Origin: a virus
IMG/VR virus record: IMGVR_UViG_3300025736_000167
Location: 1-26,397 of that record
Strand: one strand, 5' to 3'
Length of the DNA stretch: 26,397 nucleotides
The position numbers and the translations under genes were made by a program. The notes beneath the pieces were generated by a model. It had not been told where the DNA came from, did not search any database, and was given only the letters and a program-made list of their open reading frames with translations. Within the stretch, counting starts at the first letter, position 1, and the number at the start of each line of letters is the position of its first letter. Positions 13,597 to 22,413 of this stretch are shown piece by piece.

Positions 13597-14694
13597 ATGC
13601 CAGCTTTAACCACATTATCACAGATTTATACAAAGGTACGTAGACTCGTACGTGCTCCATCTACCATGCAACTTTCAAACAGTGATATTAATGACTATAT
13701 CAATACATTCATATTATACGATTTGCCAGAGTCTTTAAGATTATTCAATCTACGCAAGACATTTACGTTTTATACAACACCATACGTCGATACATACCCG
13801 TTAAACCTTGCCGATGAGACAATTAATACAAACAACCAGTTCTACAACTTTAAAAACAAATATATCAGTATTCATGAGCCACTTTTTGTTGCGGGTCAAC
13901 GTAAGGTTTATACACAGTCACGGGAACAACTGTATGGCATATATCCACAAGTACAAGCAATATCTGCTCTTAATACTATTGGCGATGGTGTCACTACAGC
14001 TTTTACAGGATATTTACCATCAAATACAGGTTATTTACCAACTAATGTAGCCGCACCAACTACTATTACTCTGCGTAAAACTGTTTTGTTTAACTCAATT
14101 GATTCAAGTAATAATGGTATTGCTATGCATGATGTACCTTTGTTAACAGGTAATCATGGTGCGCCAGCGGTTAATAACTTTCCTGGATTCGGTGAACTTG
14201 TCGCAATTAATAGTGCTCCAACAGGATTATTTAATGCTAACAACTATGTTAACTATATTACCGGGCAATATGTTGTTACATTTCCTGTAGCACCTGCTGC
14301 AACACAACAAATATTTTCTCAATGTGTACCTACAGTAGTTTCTATACCTCAATTAATGCTCAATTTTGACGATACGCTCACCTTGAGACCTGTTCCCGAC
14401 AAAGTATATTCGGTTAACTTTGAAGTCTATACGCAACCAACTGAGATGCTTCTTAATACTCAAGAACCAGAGTTACGACAGTGGTCTCAATATATAGCGT
14501 ATGGTGCAAGTAGGAAGATCTTTCAAGATAGAATGGATATGGAATCATTAGCGATGATAGAACCAGAATTTAGAGCGCAAGAACGATTTGTATTACGAAG
14601 AACTATTGTACAGTTAACGAATCAAAGAACACCTACAATATATTCAGAATCTAATGGATGGCCATCAGGATGGTTTTCTAGTGGTGGTCAATAA
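13597..14694 (+). CDS. Putative head-tail adaptor or tail structural protein
   Basis: 365 residues. The N-terminus (LSQIYTKVRRLVRAPST, QLSNSDINDYINTFILYD, ESLRLFNLRKTFTFYTTP) and C-terminus (NFEVYTQPTEMLLN; ELRQWSQYIAYGASRKIFQD; EFRAQERFVLRRTIVQL) are helical and resemble the two ends of gateway/adaptor-type proteins placed between capsid and nozzle genes in short-tailed phages. Between them are ~200 residues of Asn/Thr/Gly-rich beta sequence (TGYLPSNTGYLPTN; YITGQYVVTFPVAP). I infer a neck or tail-tubular-A-like role from position and helix pattern. AAAAAGGGG precedes ATG, although CCTT just upstream can pair with it. Confidence 0.65.
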   Translation: MPALTTLSQIYTKVRRLVRAPSTMQLSNSDINDYINTFILYDLPESLRLFNLRKTFTFYTTPYVDTYPLNLADETINTNNQFYNFKNKYISIHEPLFVAGQRKVYTQSREQLYGIYPQVQAISALNTIGDGVTTAFTGYLPSNTGYLPTNVAAPTTITLRKTVLFNSIDSSNNGIAMHDVPLLTGNHGAPAVNNFPGFGELVAINSAPTGLFNANNYVNYITGQYVVTFPVAPAATQQIFSQCVPTVVSIPQLMLNFDDTLTLRPVPDKVYSVNFEVYTQPTEMLLNTQEPELRQWSQYIAYGASRKIFQDRMDMESLAMIEPEFRAQERFVLRRTIVQLTNQRTPTIYSESNGWPSGWFSSGGQ

Positions 14695-14706
14695 TAAAGG
14701 AATAAT

Positions 14707-15318
14707 ATGCCATATAATAATGCTATACCTGCGGCAACAGATAGAATCAGCGCATCACAACCGCAAATACTAGCTAATTTTCAAGCAATACAAATTGCAC
14801 TTGGTGCTAACCATGTAACATTTAATGGTCTCGCAGCAAATATAGGGAAACACAATGCTGTAACATTTCCAGTTCAAGCAGCAATACCAGCATCAGTAGT
14901 TGGTGAGTTTGTTATCTATAATAAAGTTCCAGCAGCTCCATATCCTCTTTCAGGTTTAAGCGAATTATTTATAAAACGTAATGGTGGTGTATCTCCATAT
15001 ACTGCACCATTGTCTATGAAGACTTTTACTGCTGGTGCAAATTCATATTGTTATCTTGCTTGTGGTCTTTTAATGAAATTTGGAACTGGTTTAACAAATG
15101 ACGTAGGTTATCAATTAATCGATCTTAATACTATTGCACAGAACTATACTGCAGTTCCATTTATATTCCTTACTCCTAAAGAATATCAGCCAGGTAATAA
15201 TTATAGAGCAGTTCAATTAAGGGCTTCCGATATTAATCAATTTGAAGTTGATACGCTTAACTTTCTTGGTGTTGGAGCTGTAGCTAATTACAATTGGATT
15301 GCAATAGGAACATATTAA
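14707..15318 (+). CDS. Phage virion protein, small fibre or needle-like
   Basis: 203 residues. The start (YNNAIPAATDRISASQPQIL, NFQAIQIALGANHVTF, then GKHNAVTFPVQ) is a common N-terminus of small phage structural proteins that attach to the tail or head. The remainder is beta-rich with SGLSELFIKRNG, a Cys-containing SYCYLACG, and an end with YNWIAIGTY. The N-terminal part probably forms a short coiled attachment and the rest a trimeric beta domain. Position between adaptor and nozzle genes supports a tail component. AAAGGA lies upstream. Exact role not known. Confidence 0.7.
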   Translation: MPYNNAIPAATDRISASQPQILANFQAIQIALGANHVTFNGLAANIGKHNAVTFPVQAAIPASVVGEFVIYNKVPAAPYPLSGLSELFIKRNGGVSPYTAPLSMKTFTAGANSYCYLACGLLMKFGTGLTNDVGYQLIDLNTIAQNYTAVPFIFLTPKEYQPGNNYRAVQLRASDINQFEVDTLNFLGVGAVANYNWIAIGTY

Positions 15319-15327
15319 GGATAAACC

Positions 15328-17805
15328 ATGGCACAAAATAGATTTCTCATAGCGCCAATGACTGAAGGTCGACAGTCAGATGTTAAACCGTTTCTAATTC
15401 CAGATGAAGCATATGCAGAACTTAACAACGTTTACAATTTCCGAGGCCGTTTAAGAAAACGTTTTGGTGCTCGTCCTTTAAATACTTCTATAGCATTAGA
15501 GTATCAACAACTGTATACACGTTTAAGACATGCCTTGCCTGGTGGTGCTAATGTTGGTATAACAACTGCTGGTGGTAATGCTGCAGGTATTATACCTGGT
15601 GCAGGTGCTGGAGGCGCAGAAAGTCAAATATTCTCGATAGGTAACCAGATATTTACTATTTATGATATTGTTACCCCTGGTGCTGTTCCTATGTTAGCTA
15701 CTGGTGGCGCAGGTACATTCAATATTGCAACAGGTGCATATGCATTTGTTGGATGTACTCCAGCAACACAAATATATTGGTACCCTTCATTACCTGTCAT
15801 GGGGTTCTGTACCTATGAAACAGGGGCAGTAAACAATAATCCCGTAATAGCTTTTGATCAGAAATACGCTTATTTACACTCTGCTGGTGGTTGGAATCGA
15901 CTTGGTGCAGGTATCTGGACAAGTACTGATCTTCAGTTTTTTTGGGGCGCTAACTGGCAAAGTAATGATTCAGCGGATAATTTATTATACGTTACTAATA
16001 ATAATACAACTGACCATGTTAAATATTGGACTGGTGTTGCATGGGTTGATTTACGGCCGAGAACACGCGCAACACTGCCAGCAACAGATTATTTCATTGA
16101 GACTGCACGCCTTGTCATTACCTTTAAAGATCGACTCTTAATGTTGAATACAACAGAGACTGAAGGTGCAGCAGGTGCATTTTTTGTTCATGTTAATAGA
16201 GTTAGATGGTGTCAAAATGCTTCACCAGTTCAAGATGATGCATGGCGTGAAGACATACCTGGTAAGGGGGGTTGGAGAGATGCGCCTACAAGGCAATCTA
16301 TTATAACAGCATCTATCCTTAAAGATCGATTAATAGTCTATTTTAGTTCAAGTACATGGGAACTTGTCTATATGGGCAACGAAGTTGACCCTTTCAGATG
16401 GTACCAGCTCAACAATGAGTTTGGCTCTGAGGCTACATTCTCACAAATATCCTTTGATAAAGTAATACTTGGTATCGGTAACGTGGGTATTCAAGCCTGT
16501 AATGGTGCTCAAGTTGAACGTATCGATGAAAAGAATCCACAAGATGTCTTTGATATTCATGCAAATAATGATGGTACACAACGTATACATGGTGTCAGAG
16601 ATTTTTACACTGAAATGGTCTATTGGTCCATTGTATATCCAACATATCTACAAAGACCTACGTATAAGTTTCCCAACAGGATACTCGTATATAACTACAA
16701 ATCTAATACATGGTCATACAATGATGATTCTATTACTGCATTCGGTTACTATGAAAAACAAGATGCTCGTACATGGGCTAATATGGATCAAACATGGGCA
16801 GATACAACTGATATATGGGACTCTGGACAGTTAGCGAACAATCCCAAACTCATTATTGCTGGCAATCAAGAAGGGTTTACCTTTATCGTAGATCAAGAGA
16901 ATCCAAGAAACTCGATTGGGCTATCTATAACTAATATCGATAATACCAATAATGTAATAACTGTTATAAATCATAATTTAAGAGAGCAGGAGTTTATTCT
17001 CATAGAGAATTGTCAGGGACTTACTAATTTCAACAATCGTATATTTAGATTTACTGTTATTGATGATAATCACATAGGAATAATAGCTGAATTAAATGTA
17101 ACTATTTATACTGGCGGCGGTACAATTACGCGTGTTTCACAAATAGATATTCTCACTAAACAGTACAACTTCTTCCTAAAAGAAGCACGTAATGCCTTTA
17201 TTAATAAAGTTGATTTTCTTGTTGATAGAGATGCCGGTCAGGTAACTGTAGAATGTTTTCCTTCGTATAGTAATATACCTTTAGTAGAAGATGGTATTGC
17301 ATCTAATGTTCTGATTGGAACAAGTATATTAGAACTTACACCCTACAGAGACAATGAGAGTCAAAATATTGGTACAACAACTATTGCTGGTCTTTTTGCC
17401 AGAATTGTTCCTGGTGGTTATTATGCAGTTGGGCAACAGTTTTTAGTAGAATCTACTATTGGCAGTGCATTGTTTACAGTTATATCAAGTGACCCTGGTC
17501 CGCAACCAATGGCTGCTACTGTTGGTAATGGATCATTCGATTTTACAACAGGAATTGTTGCAATTGTTACTAATGTAGCTTTTGCTCAGAAAACAGTCTC
17601 TTTCTTTCCATATACACCTAATCCTGTTGAACAATCACAGTCTCAGTATTGGCATCCAGTATACTTCCAAGCAGAAGGAGAAGCAGTACAACTACGTATT
17701 ACATTAAGTACTCAACAAATGTTGACATATCATAATGCATTATCAGACTTCACTCTTAATGCTATGGCAATTTATGCTATGCCAACCGCGTCTAGATTCC
17801 AATAG
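15328..17805 (+). CDS. Tail nozzle/tubular B-like protein
   Basis: 825 residues. The beginning is characteristic: GRQSDVKPFLIPDEAYAEL, then NNVYNFRGRLRKRFGARPL, as in tail hub or nozzle proteins that list the proteins' own assembled state from residue ~15 on. The middle has DRLLMLNTTET, VNRVRWCQNASPVQDDAW, STWELVYMGNEVDPFRWYQL and NEFGSEATFSQISFDKVILG, again common to these proteins. Residues ~532-600 hold an FCCH-like module (TNIDNTNNVITVINHNL, GLTNFNNRIFRFTVIDDN). The C-terminus is beta with HPVYFQAEGEAVQLRITLS. It should form the distal short tail. AAGGATAAACC precedes ATG. Its TAG abuts the stop of the opposing gene with no base between. Confidence 0.8.
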   Translation: MAQNRFLIAPMTEGRQSDVKPFLIPDEAYAELNNVYNFRGRLRKRFGARPLNTSIALEYQQLYTRLRHALPGGANVGITTAGGNAAGIIPGAGAGGAESQIFSIGNQIFTIYDIVTPGAVPMLATGGAGTFNIATGAYAFVGCTPATQIYWYPSLPVMGFCTYETGAVNNNPVIAFDQKYAYLHSAGGWNRLGAGIWTSTDLQFFWGANWQSNDSADNLLYVTNNNTTDHVKYWTGVAWVDLRPRTRATLPATDYFIETARLVITFKDRLLMLNTTETEGAAGAFFVHVNRVRWCQNASPVQDDAWREDIPGKGGWRDAPTRQSIITASILKDRLIVYFSSSTWELVYMGNEVDPFRWYQLNNEFGSEATFSQISFDKVILGIGNVGIQACNGAQVERIDEKNPQDVFDIHANNDGTQRIHGVRDFYTEMVYWSIVYPTYLQRPTYKFPNRILVYNYKSNTWSYNDDSITAFGYYEKQDARTWANMDQTWADTTDIWDSGQLANNPKLIIAGNQEGFTFIVDQENPRNSIGLSITNIDNTNNVITVINHNLREQEFILIENCQGLTNFNNRIFRFTVIDDNHIGIIAELNVTIYTGGGTITRVSQIDILTKQYNFFLKEARNAFINKVDFLVDRDAGQVTVECFPSYSNIPLVEDGIASNVLIGTSILELTPYRDNESQNIGTTTIAGLFARIVPGGYYAVGQQFLVESTIGSALFTVISSDPGPQPMAATVGNGSFDFTTGIVAIVTNVAFAQKTVSFFPYTPNPVEQSQSQYWHPVYFQAEGEAVQLRITLSTQQMLTYHNALSDFTLNAMAIYAMPTASRFQ

Positions 17806-18360
17806 TTAGGTCTTGATGTACTCTAACGTAACGAATGTATAATTATATGCTGATGCGTTAAAATTCGTTGTCAAATAGATATTGGTACCATCGGCATACA
17901 ATTGTATGATTTCTACAAGATTTGCTGTTATGTAAGGAATTGGTACGTACTTGTGGGGAACTAATTGGGTTGCTGCACCATAGATACGCGTCATTTTGTA
18001 CGTATTAGATGTAAAATCTATGCCATGAGCTAAATTGTCTATCCCACTATTAGGTAAAGTCCTGGGCCATGGAAATGTTTTCCTAAATACTTGCCGTCGC
18101 GTTGGTTTTTGTGGTGTTGTTGATGTTAATGTTGTATCAGGAAAATATGTTTGCCCACATGAAAACTCTGTTTGTGGGTACATTCCTGTGTCTTTAAGGT
18201 TGATTGCTTCACTTACTTTGCTCATTGTTTTTCTAAGATCAACAAGAAATTCTTTAAACTGTTGGCTATTGATATCCATCTGATAAATAGTTTGTATGTC
18301 GAACACACTTGTAGTCTCTAGAAACAATCCTGGTTCGTTGTGTTGTCCATATGTGGCCAT
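17806..18360 (-). CDS. Fibre-like virion protein on the reverse strand
   Basis: 184 residues. I chose the ATG at 18360 (MATYGQHNEPGLFLE); AGAAAGA lies upstream, while the ATG at 18441 has no support and overlaps the next gene. The pattern matches a known class of small phage tail or receptor-type proteins: QFKEFLVDLRKTMSKVSEAI, NLKDTGMYPQTEF, CGQTYFPDTTL, QVFRKTFPWPRTLPNSGI, NLAHGIDF, MTRIYGAATQ, VEIIQLYADGTNIYLTT and FVTLEYIKT. The N-terminus is a helix, the rest a beta domain with the F-G-x-L-P-N and A-H-G-I turn motifs. It is unusual to find such a gene backward within the tail block; it shares no gap with the nozzle stop. Match from memory. Confidence 0.75.
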   Translation of the reverse strand: MATYGQHNEPGLFLETTSVFDIQTIYQMDINSQQFKEFLVDLRKTMSKVSEAINLKDTGMYPQTEFSCGQTYFPDTTLTSTTPQKPTRRQVFRKTFPWPRTLPNSGIDNLAHGIDFTSNTYKMTRIYGAATQLVPHKYVPIPYITANLVEIIQLYADGTNIYLTTNFNASAYNYTFVTLEYIKT

Positions 18361-18434
18361 ATTAATCTTTCTTTTTATGGGAGGGGAGTAGTACTCTATT
18401 AAAGATATATTAACATAGAAAAGAGAGGCGAATA
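18361..18434. promoter_or_regulatory. Divergent intergenic region inside the tail block
   Basis: 74 bases between two divergent genes. It contains the palindrome GAGTA-G-TACTC (18386-18396) and the RBS GAGAGG of the forward gene. The reverse fibre needs a promoter here because both flanking blocks are transcribed the other way. The 8-mer GTACTCTA at 18391 also occurs in direct orientation at 17818, at the other end of the reversed gene. Confidence 0.45.
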
Positions 18435-19091
18435 ATGGCAAATCAAGTATACCAATCCAATATGCAACCCTATGGTCAAAATAACGATAGTTACTTGTGG
18501 GGCAGTCCTGAACGTGTTGAACAGTTACAAAATTATAGTCCTAATCAAAATAATGCTATGGATCAAGCATTGCAACAGGGCCTTCAAGGTTCAATGAATA
18601 ACTTTGATTTTGCACCTATTGAAGAACAAGCTCGTACAGGATTCGCACAAAAGACTATACCTGGCATAGCAGAACGATTCTCAAGTCTTGGTAGTGGTGG
18701 ACAACGTAGTTCAGCCTTTTTTCAATCATTAGGTCAAGCTGGTGCAGGACTTGATGAAAGTCTTGCAAGTATGAAAAAGAATTACAATCTTCAAATGATG
18801 CCTATGATGCAAAACCTGATGAATATGGGCCTTAATAGGCGTTATGAGAATGCTATGCATGCACGTGTACCAGGTATGGTGGAAACTGGCCTATCTTCAT
18901 TACTTGGTGGTCTTAGTAGTGGCCTTGGTCTTGCTGCAACTGGCGGCATGGGGCATATGATGGGTATGTTTGGCAATTCCAATACTGCAGGACAACAATT
19001 TGGTAGTCCAATGCAACAATACGGCAACCAAATGCAAGGTTTAAATAGAAGTAACTATCAAGTTGGTTTAAACGGCGGTTTCCGCGGATAA
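18435..19091 (+). CDS. Internal virion/ejection-type protein (Gln/Met/Gly-rich)
   Basis: 218 residues. The segment YLWGSPERVEQLQNYSP, then AMDQALQQGLQGSMN, FDFAPIEEQARTGFAQKTIP, GIAERFSSLGSGGQRSSAFF and LGQAGAGLDESLASMK is a pattern I know from phage proteins encoded just before ejection proteins. A Met-rich stretch (MMPMMQNLMNMGL) and a Gly/Leu/Met-rich membrane-seeking segment (LLGGLSSGLGLAATGGMGHM) follow, and the end is Asn/Gln/Gly-rich. It is probably packaged in the head and enters the cell envelope with the DNA. GAGAGG is upstream of ATG, and the next gene begins ten bases after the stop. Confidence 0.7.
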   Translation: MANQVYQSNMQPYGQNNDSYLWGSPERVEQLQNYSPNQNNAMDQALQQGLQGSMNNFDFAPIEEQARTGFAQKTIPGIAERFSSLGSGGQRSSAFFQSLGQAGAGLDESLASMKKNYNLQMMPMMQNLMNMGLNRRYENAMHARVPGMVETGLSSLLGGLSSGLGLAATGGMGHMMGMFGNSNTAGQQFGSPMQQYGNQMQGLNRSNYQVGLNGGFRG

Positions 19092-19100
19092 GGTGATAAT

Positions 19101-20348
19101 ATGGCAATAGTATTCCCAAAGACGATGGGTGCAGGAGAACGGCTCGGTGGAGCGATTGGCGGCGGGTTAGGTCGTGGTATGGAATCAGGTTTTCAGGCAT
19201 TAGCTAATTTAAAAATGAATCAGTATACACAAAAACAACAGATGAAGATGCAACAACAACAAATGCAATATACACAACAACAACAACAACAAAGGAACTA
19301 TCAAGCGTTGTCATCAATGTTGCCAAATATGTCTAATGAGCAGCGTCTATCACTATCAAACGCAGATCCTGCGCTGTTAAGTAAGTATGTAACACAACAA
19401 CTACAGTCTCAAGGTAATGAACCAATAGCACGAATATTTGCCTCTATGGTTAATGGCAACCAGAATCAACAAGGACAACCTCAACAAGTTGGACAACAAC
19501 TTCAAGATGAACAACTTCAAGGTCAACAACCTCAACAAATTGGGCAACAACTTCAAGATGAACAACTTCAAGGTCAACAACCTCAACAAATTGGGCAACA
19601 ATTTCAAGCCAATAGCGGTAATCCTCAAGTATCAGCCGATGAGCTAAAGAATTTATCGAGCAATAGATTGATGCAGACAGGTCAGACGTTAATCAAAAAT
19701 AAACAATTTAACGAAAACCTTGCATTCAAAAAGAGCGAATCTCAAGAAAAGCGTAGCGAGTTTCAAGAAAAAGGGTATCGTCAGGATCAACTGGCCTTGC
19801 AACCATTCCTTAAAGAAGATAGAGAGAAATTCCAAGGAATAAAGAAAGAAAAAGAGATAGCATCCGAAATGCTCGATATAGCAAACAACTACAAAGGTGA
19901 GTTCCCCGGACTAATTATGGGAAATGTTCCAGAACCTTTGAAAAAAATGTGGGTTAATAATCCTAAAGTTCGTCGTTTCATGCAACTTCAAGCTGAATTA
20001 GTACGGAAATCTGCCGAAAAAGGTGGTGGGCGAGCCTCTAAACATCTTTATCAGTTGGCTGAATCAGGCAAAACTGGTATTGGGCAACCTATTGAGACTA
20101 TTCAAGAATCCTTACAGAACTATATTAATGAGTATGGAAAATCTAAAGACAGAGAGAGGTTTAAGGTCTCATTGCGCGATAAGAAAACTGGTAGGTATCC
20201 GACTGATTTACCTGAACGTCTAGTTGAATATGATATGGCGGAAGAAGAACCTTTGAATTATCCAAAATATTACACTGAAAATACCATCTATGAAGATGAG
20301 AATGGAAAACGCTCTGTATTAAAGAATGGTACATGGAAGGATATGTAA
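19101..20348 (+). CDS. Gln-rich internal virion/ejection-type protein
   Basis: 415 residues in three parts. Residues 1-35 are Gly-rich (GERLGGAIGGGLGRGMES). Residues ~36-180 are Gln-rich, low complexity, including two identical 17-residue repeats and flanking partial copies. Residues ~200-415 are charged and helical (KEDREKFQGIKKEKEIASEM; MQLQAELVRKSAEKGGGRAS; IQESLQNYINEYGKSKDRE) with a polar C-terminus that ends NGTWKDM. Gly-zipper starts, Gln-rich stretches and helical tails fit P22-type injected proteins. No specific family recognised. AAGG precedes ATG; TAA overlaps the next ATG by one base. Confidence 0.65.
   Translation: MAIVFPKTMGAGERLGGAIGGGLGRGMESGFQALANLKMNQYTQKQQMKMQQQQMQYTQQQQQQRNYQALSSMLPNMSNEQRLSLSNADPALLSKYVTQQLQSQGNEPIARIFASMVNGNQNQQGQPQQVGQQLQDEQLQGQQPQQIGQQLQDEQLQGQQPQQIGQQFQANSGNPQVSADELKNLSSNRLMQTGQTLIKNKQFNENLAFKKSESQEKRSEFQEKGYRQDQLALQPFLKEDREKFQGIKKEKEIASEMLDIANNYKGEFPGLIMGNVPEPLKKMWVNNPKVRRFMQLQAELVRKSAEKGGGRASKHLYQLAESGKTGIGQPIETIQESLQNYINEYGKSKDRERFKVSLRDKKTGRYPTDLPERLVEYDMAEEEPLNYPKYYTENTIYEDENGKRSVLKNGTWKDM
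19473..19607 (+). repeat. 51-bp tandem repeat in the Gln-rich protein
   Basis: Two 51-base copies (19491-19541 and 19542-19592) differ by one base (gga/ggg, both Gly). They encode GQQLQDEQLQGQQPQQI twice. An 18-base partial copy precedes (19473-19490) and a 15-base one follows (19593-19607). Near-identity implies a recent duplication or ongoing homogenisation, and copy number may vary between relatives. Confidence 0.9.
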
Positions 20349-21973
20349 TGGGACGAATAGTAAGCGGCGGTCTTATTGGTTCACAATCTAAGCAAAATAT
20401 TACCCCTCAACATACTAGTAATAAATCAAAAGGCTTTGAACCGTACCTAGGACCTTTGACTGAAGAACAAGAATCGACCCCACAATACATAGCTCGCAAC
20501 GTAGCAAAGACTCCTGCATCTCTTTATGAAATGGGTCGTTCTTTAGGTGGTTTAGGCAACCTAGTTGAATTAGGCGCCCGTAAACTTGGTGCACCAGAGT
20601 CAGTTAAAAATTTGTTAGGGCATATAATTCCAACATCACAACAAGCACATGAAGAAGCAGCATCTATATTGCCTCAATATATGACTGAGAACAAGCAGGG
20701 CGATGAGCTACCACAATTTGCAGCTAAAGAGTTAGCCTTAGCCGCAGCGACTGGTGGTCTTGGTAGACCATTAGCATTTCTAGCATCATCGCTTGGTGGT
20801 CTTGCTGGTGGTTATATTGGTAGTGAAGTAGGCGGCGCTATTGGTAAAAGAGTTGGTGACGAAGAAGTAGGTAGAGCAATTGGAGGCCTCGGAGGTGGTT
20901 TTGCAGGTTCTACAGGCACTCAAATAGGAGTTAAAAAGTTACGTCCATCAAAAGCATTGCCAGAAATGTTCAATCGCGATAAAGCACAGCGTATCAATTC
21001 TGCTACCGATGAAATGAGAGCGTATGATACTCGCATCAAAGATGTTAAGCAACAACAGCATGAATCATACAAAAAAGCACAAGAAACTATTCCACATTCT
21101 CAAAAAAGTGATGCTACTGGATTATATAACAAATTAAAAGACATAAGTAATAATATTAGTTCTGGACTAACACAGCCTGAAAAATCATCTATTATGGAGC
21201 GTGTTAAATCTGTTGCAGGTGACATCAAAAATAAGAAATTAACTATTGGTCAAGCGAAAGAAGCGCGTAAAAATATTAACGAAGCAGTATATACAAGACA
21301 TATCCCTTCTGGTGTTAAAAATAAACTTAAAGAGGTCACGGGAGCACTTGATGAATTCATTGAAACATTTGGCCCCGAACATTATGAACATTTTAAGCGT
21401 GGTGAAACATCGACAATAGAACTTAAACAGATGCAGAAACAACGCAATGAATTTATACAACAAAAAAAGAGTCAGATTCGTAATATTAATAAGGAATCTC
21501 TCGATGATATAACTGATCCTATTAGAAGTTCTATAAAAGATGGAAACAAGCCACTTTACAATGACATCATTAAATCTCCTGTTAAACAGAAAGAAGTTGC
21601 ATCAAATATAGAAAAAGCATTAGGATTCGCGAAGGATAAATTTGGTGTTGTCTCGGCAGGTATTATACTTGGTGCATTAGGACTTGATAAAAGATTAGCA
21701 GTCCTAGCGTCAGGATCAGGAATTATATTGCAAAATCTTCATAAAGAAGTTTCTCTTGCTCGAAATATTGCTAAGAAATACCCACAATTATTTAAGGAAT
21801 ATACTCCACAACTAATAAAGGCAGCCCAGCAAGGTGTAGCACAGACAGCAAACGTAATAACAACTTTAGGCACAAAAGTTGAACAAGCAGCAACTGAACC
21901 TTCTAGGCAACAACCTACAAAACAATCTACAAAACAAACAAAAGGTAGAATTATCAAAGGTGGTTTACGATAA
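20348..21973 (+). CDS. Internal virion/ejection-type protein with glycine-zipper and long helices
   Basis: 541 residues starting at the ATG that overlaps the upstream stop (TAATG); an ATG at 20333 would be inside the previous gene. After a polar start (GRIVSGGLIGSQS) come KTPASLYEMGRSLGGLGNL and a Gly/Ala-rich membrane-seeking region at ~130-200 (LAFLASSLGGLAGGYIGSEV; GGAIGKRVGDEEVGRAIGGL). Residues ~215-400 are long charged helices (YDTRIKDVKQQQHESYKKAQ). A second hydrophobic stretch lies at ~425-460 (FGVVSAGIILGALGLDKRL), and the end is Lys/Gln-rich, closing with GRIIKGGLR, an echo of the N-terminus. The design fits proteins that cross the envelope to form a DNA channel; no enzymatic domain is seen. 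Probably the largest ejection protein. Confidence 0.65.
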   Translation: MGRIVSGGLIGSQSKQNITPQHTSNKSKGFEPYLGPLTEEQESTPQYIARNVAKTPASLYEMGRSLGGLGNLVELGARKLGAPESVKNLLGHIIPTSQQAHEEAASILPQYMTENKQGDELPQFAAKELALAAATGGLGRPLAFLASSLGGLAGGYIGSEVGGAIGKRVGDEEVGRAIGGLGGGFAGSTGTQIGVKKLRPSKALPEMFNRDKAQRINSATDEMRAYDTRIKDVKQQQHESYKKAQETIPHSQKSDATGLYNKLKDISNNISSGLTQPEKSSIMERVKSVAGDIKNKKLTIGQAKEARKNINEAVYTRHIPSGVKNKLKEVTGALDEFIETFGPEHYEHFKRGETSTIELKQMQKQRNEFIQQKKSQIRNINKESLDDITDPIRSSIKDGNKPLYNDIIKSPVKQKEVASNIEKALGFAKDKFGVVSAGIILGALGLDKRLAVLASGSGIILQNLHKEVSLARNIAKKYPQLFKEYTPQLIKAAQQGVAQTANVITTLGTKVEQAATEPSRQQPTKQSTKQTKGRIIKGGLR

Positions 21974-22081
21974 TACCCAAGCGATAAACATACAAATGAT
22001 CAAGTGTTCTATTACCCACATAAATTCTCCATAAATGTTACTGGTATCTTTAAAATTAAACTAGTTCGACCTACTTCAAAC

Positions 22082-22106
22082 ATGGGACTACAAATTCGAG
22101 TCCCAT
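22082..22106. terminator. Terminator-like hairpin between convergent genes
   Basis: ATGGGACT (22082-22089) pairs perfectly with AGTCCCAT (22099-22106) with a nine-base loop, followed by TATTT. It lies in the 197-base gap between the last internal-protein gene and the reverse regulator gene. A smaller hairpin, CTATCT/AGATAG, lies at 22130-22146. Nothing else was seen in this gap. Confidence 0.6.
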
Positions 22107-22170
22107 TATTTACAGCAGTGTTTAAACGCCTATCTTATTCAGATAGCATATATGTCATAATAACAACCCC

Positions 22171-22347
22171 TCAAATATAATTTTTGTCCTTTAACATCTT
22201 CCCCGTAAGGGCCTCAATCACATACTGCCGCATTGAGATGCGTCTCTCAATAGCATGTTTTTTTACTTCGATAAGGAACTGTCTCTCTACTTTTATGCGG
22301 AGGAAAGTACTGTCTTTAACCGTAGATTTCAATTCTTCACGTTTCAC
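22171..22347 (-). CDS. Ribbon-helix-helix regulator (second)
   Basis: 58 residues from a GTG start with TAGGAG five bases upstream; a longer frame to 22410 would start with an unsupported hydrophobic stretch and no RBS. After KREELKSTVKDS comes the strand TFLRIKVE, helix QFLIEVKKHAIERR, turn ISM and helix RQYVIEALTGKML, the Arc/CopG plan. It is divergent from a small secreted-protein gene, with 9-bp repeats between them. It is likely an autorepressor controlling both directions. Confidence 0.7.
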   Translation of the reverse strand: MKREELKSTVKDSTFLRIKVERQFLIEVKKHAIERRISMRQYVIEALTGKMLKDKNYI

Positions 22348-22363
22348 AAATACTCCTACTTTT

Positions 22364-22394
22364 GGTATAAATAGTATAAACGGTATAAATATAC
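22364..22394. promoter_or_regulatory. 9-bp operator-like repeats
   Basis: Three consecutive 9-mers, GGTATAAAT, AGTATAAAC and GGTATAAAT (22364-22390), share GTATAAA. The last overlaps the palindrome GTATA-AA-TATAC (22383-22394). They begin 17 bases upstream of the GTG of the ribbon-helix-helix gene. That family binds short tandem repeats as dimers, so these are plausible operator sites. Confidence 0.55.
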
Positions 22395-22413
22395 TACAAA
22401 ATGGTAACATTTA

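Noticed and set aside
17806-18434. Invertible tail-fibre cassette
   Set aside because: No inverted repeats flank the reversed gene and no recombinase is in the window; only an 8-bp direct repeat was found.
22082-22106. tRNA T-arm or attachment site, because of TTCGAGTCCC
   Set aside because: The pairing is a plain 8-bp hairpin with a nine-base loop; no acceptor, D or anticodon arm can be folded around it and no integrase is present.
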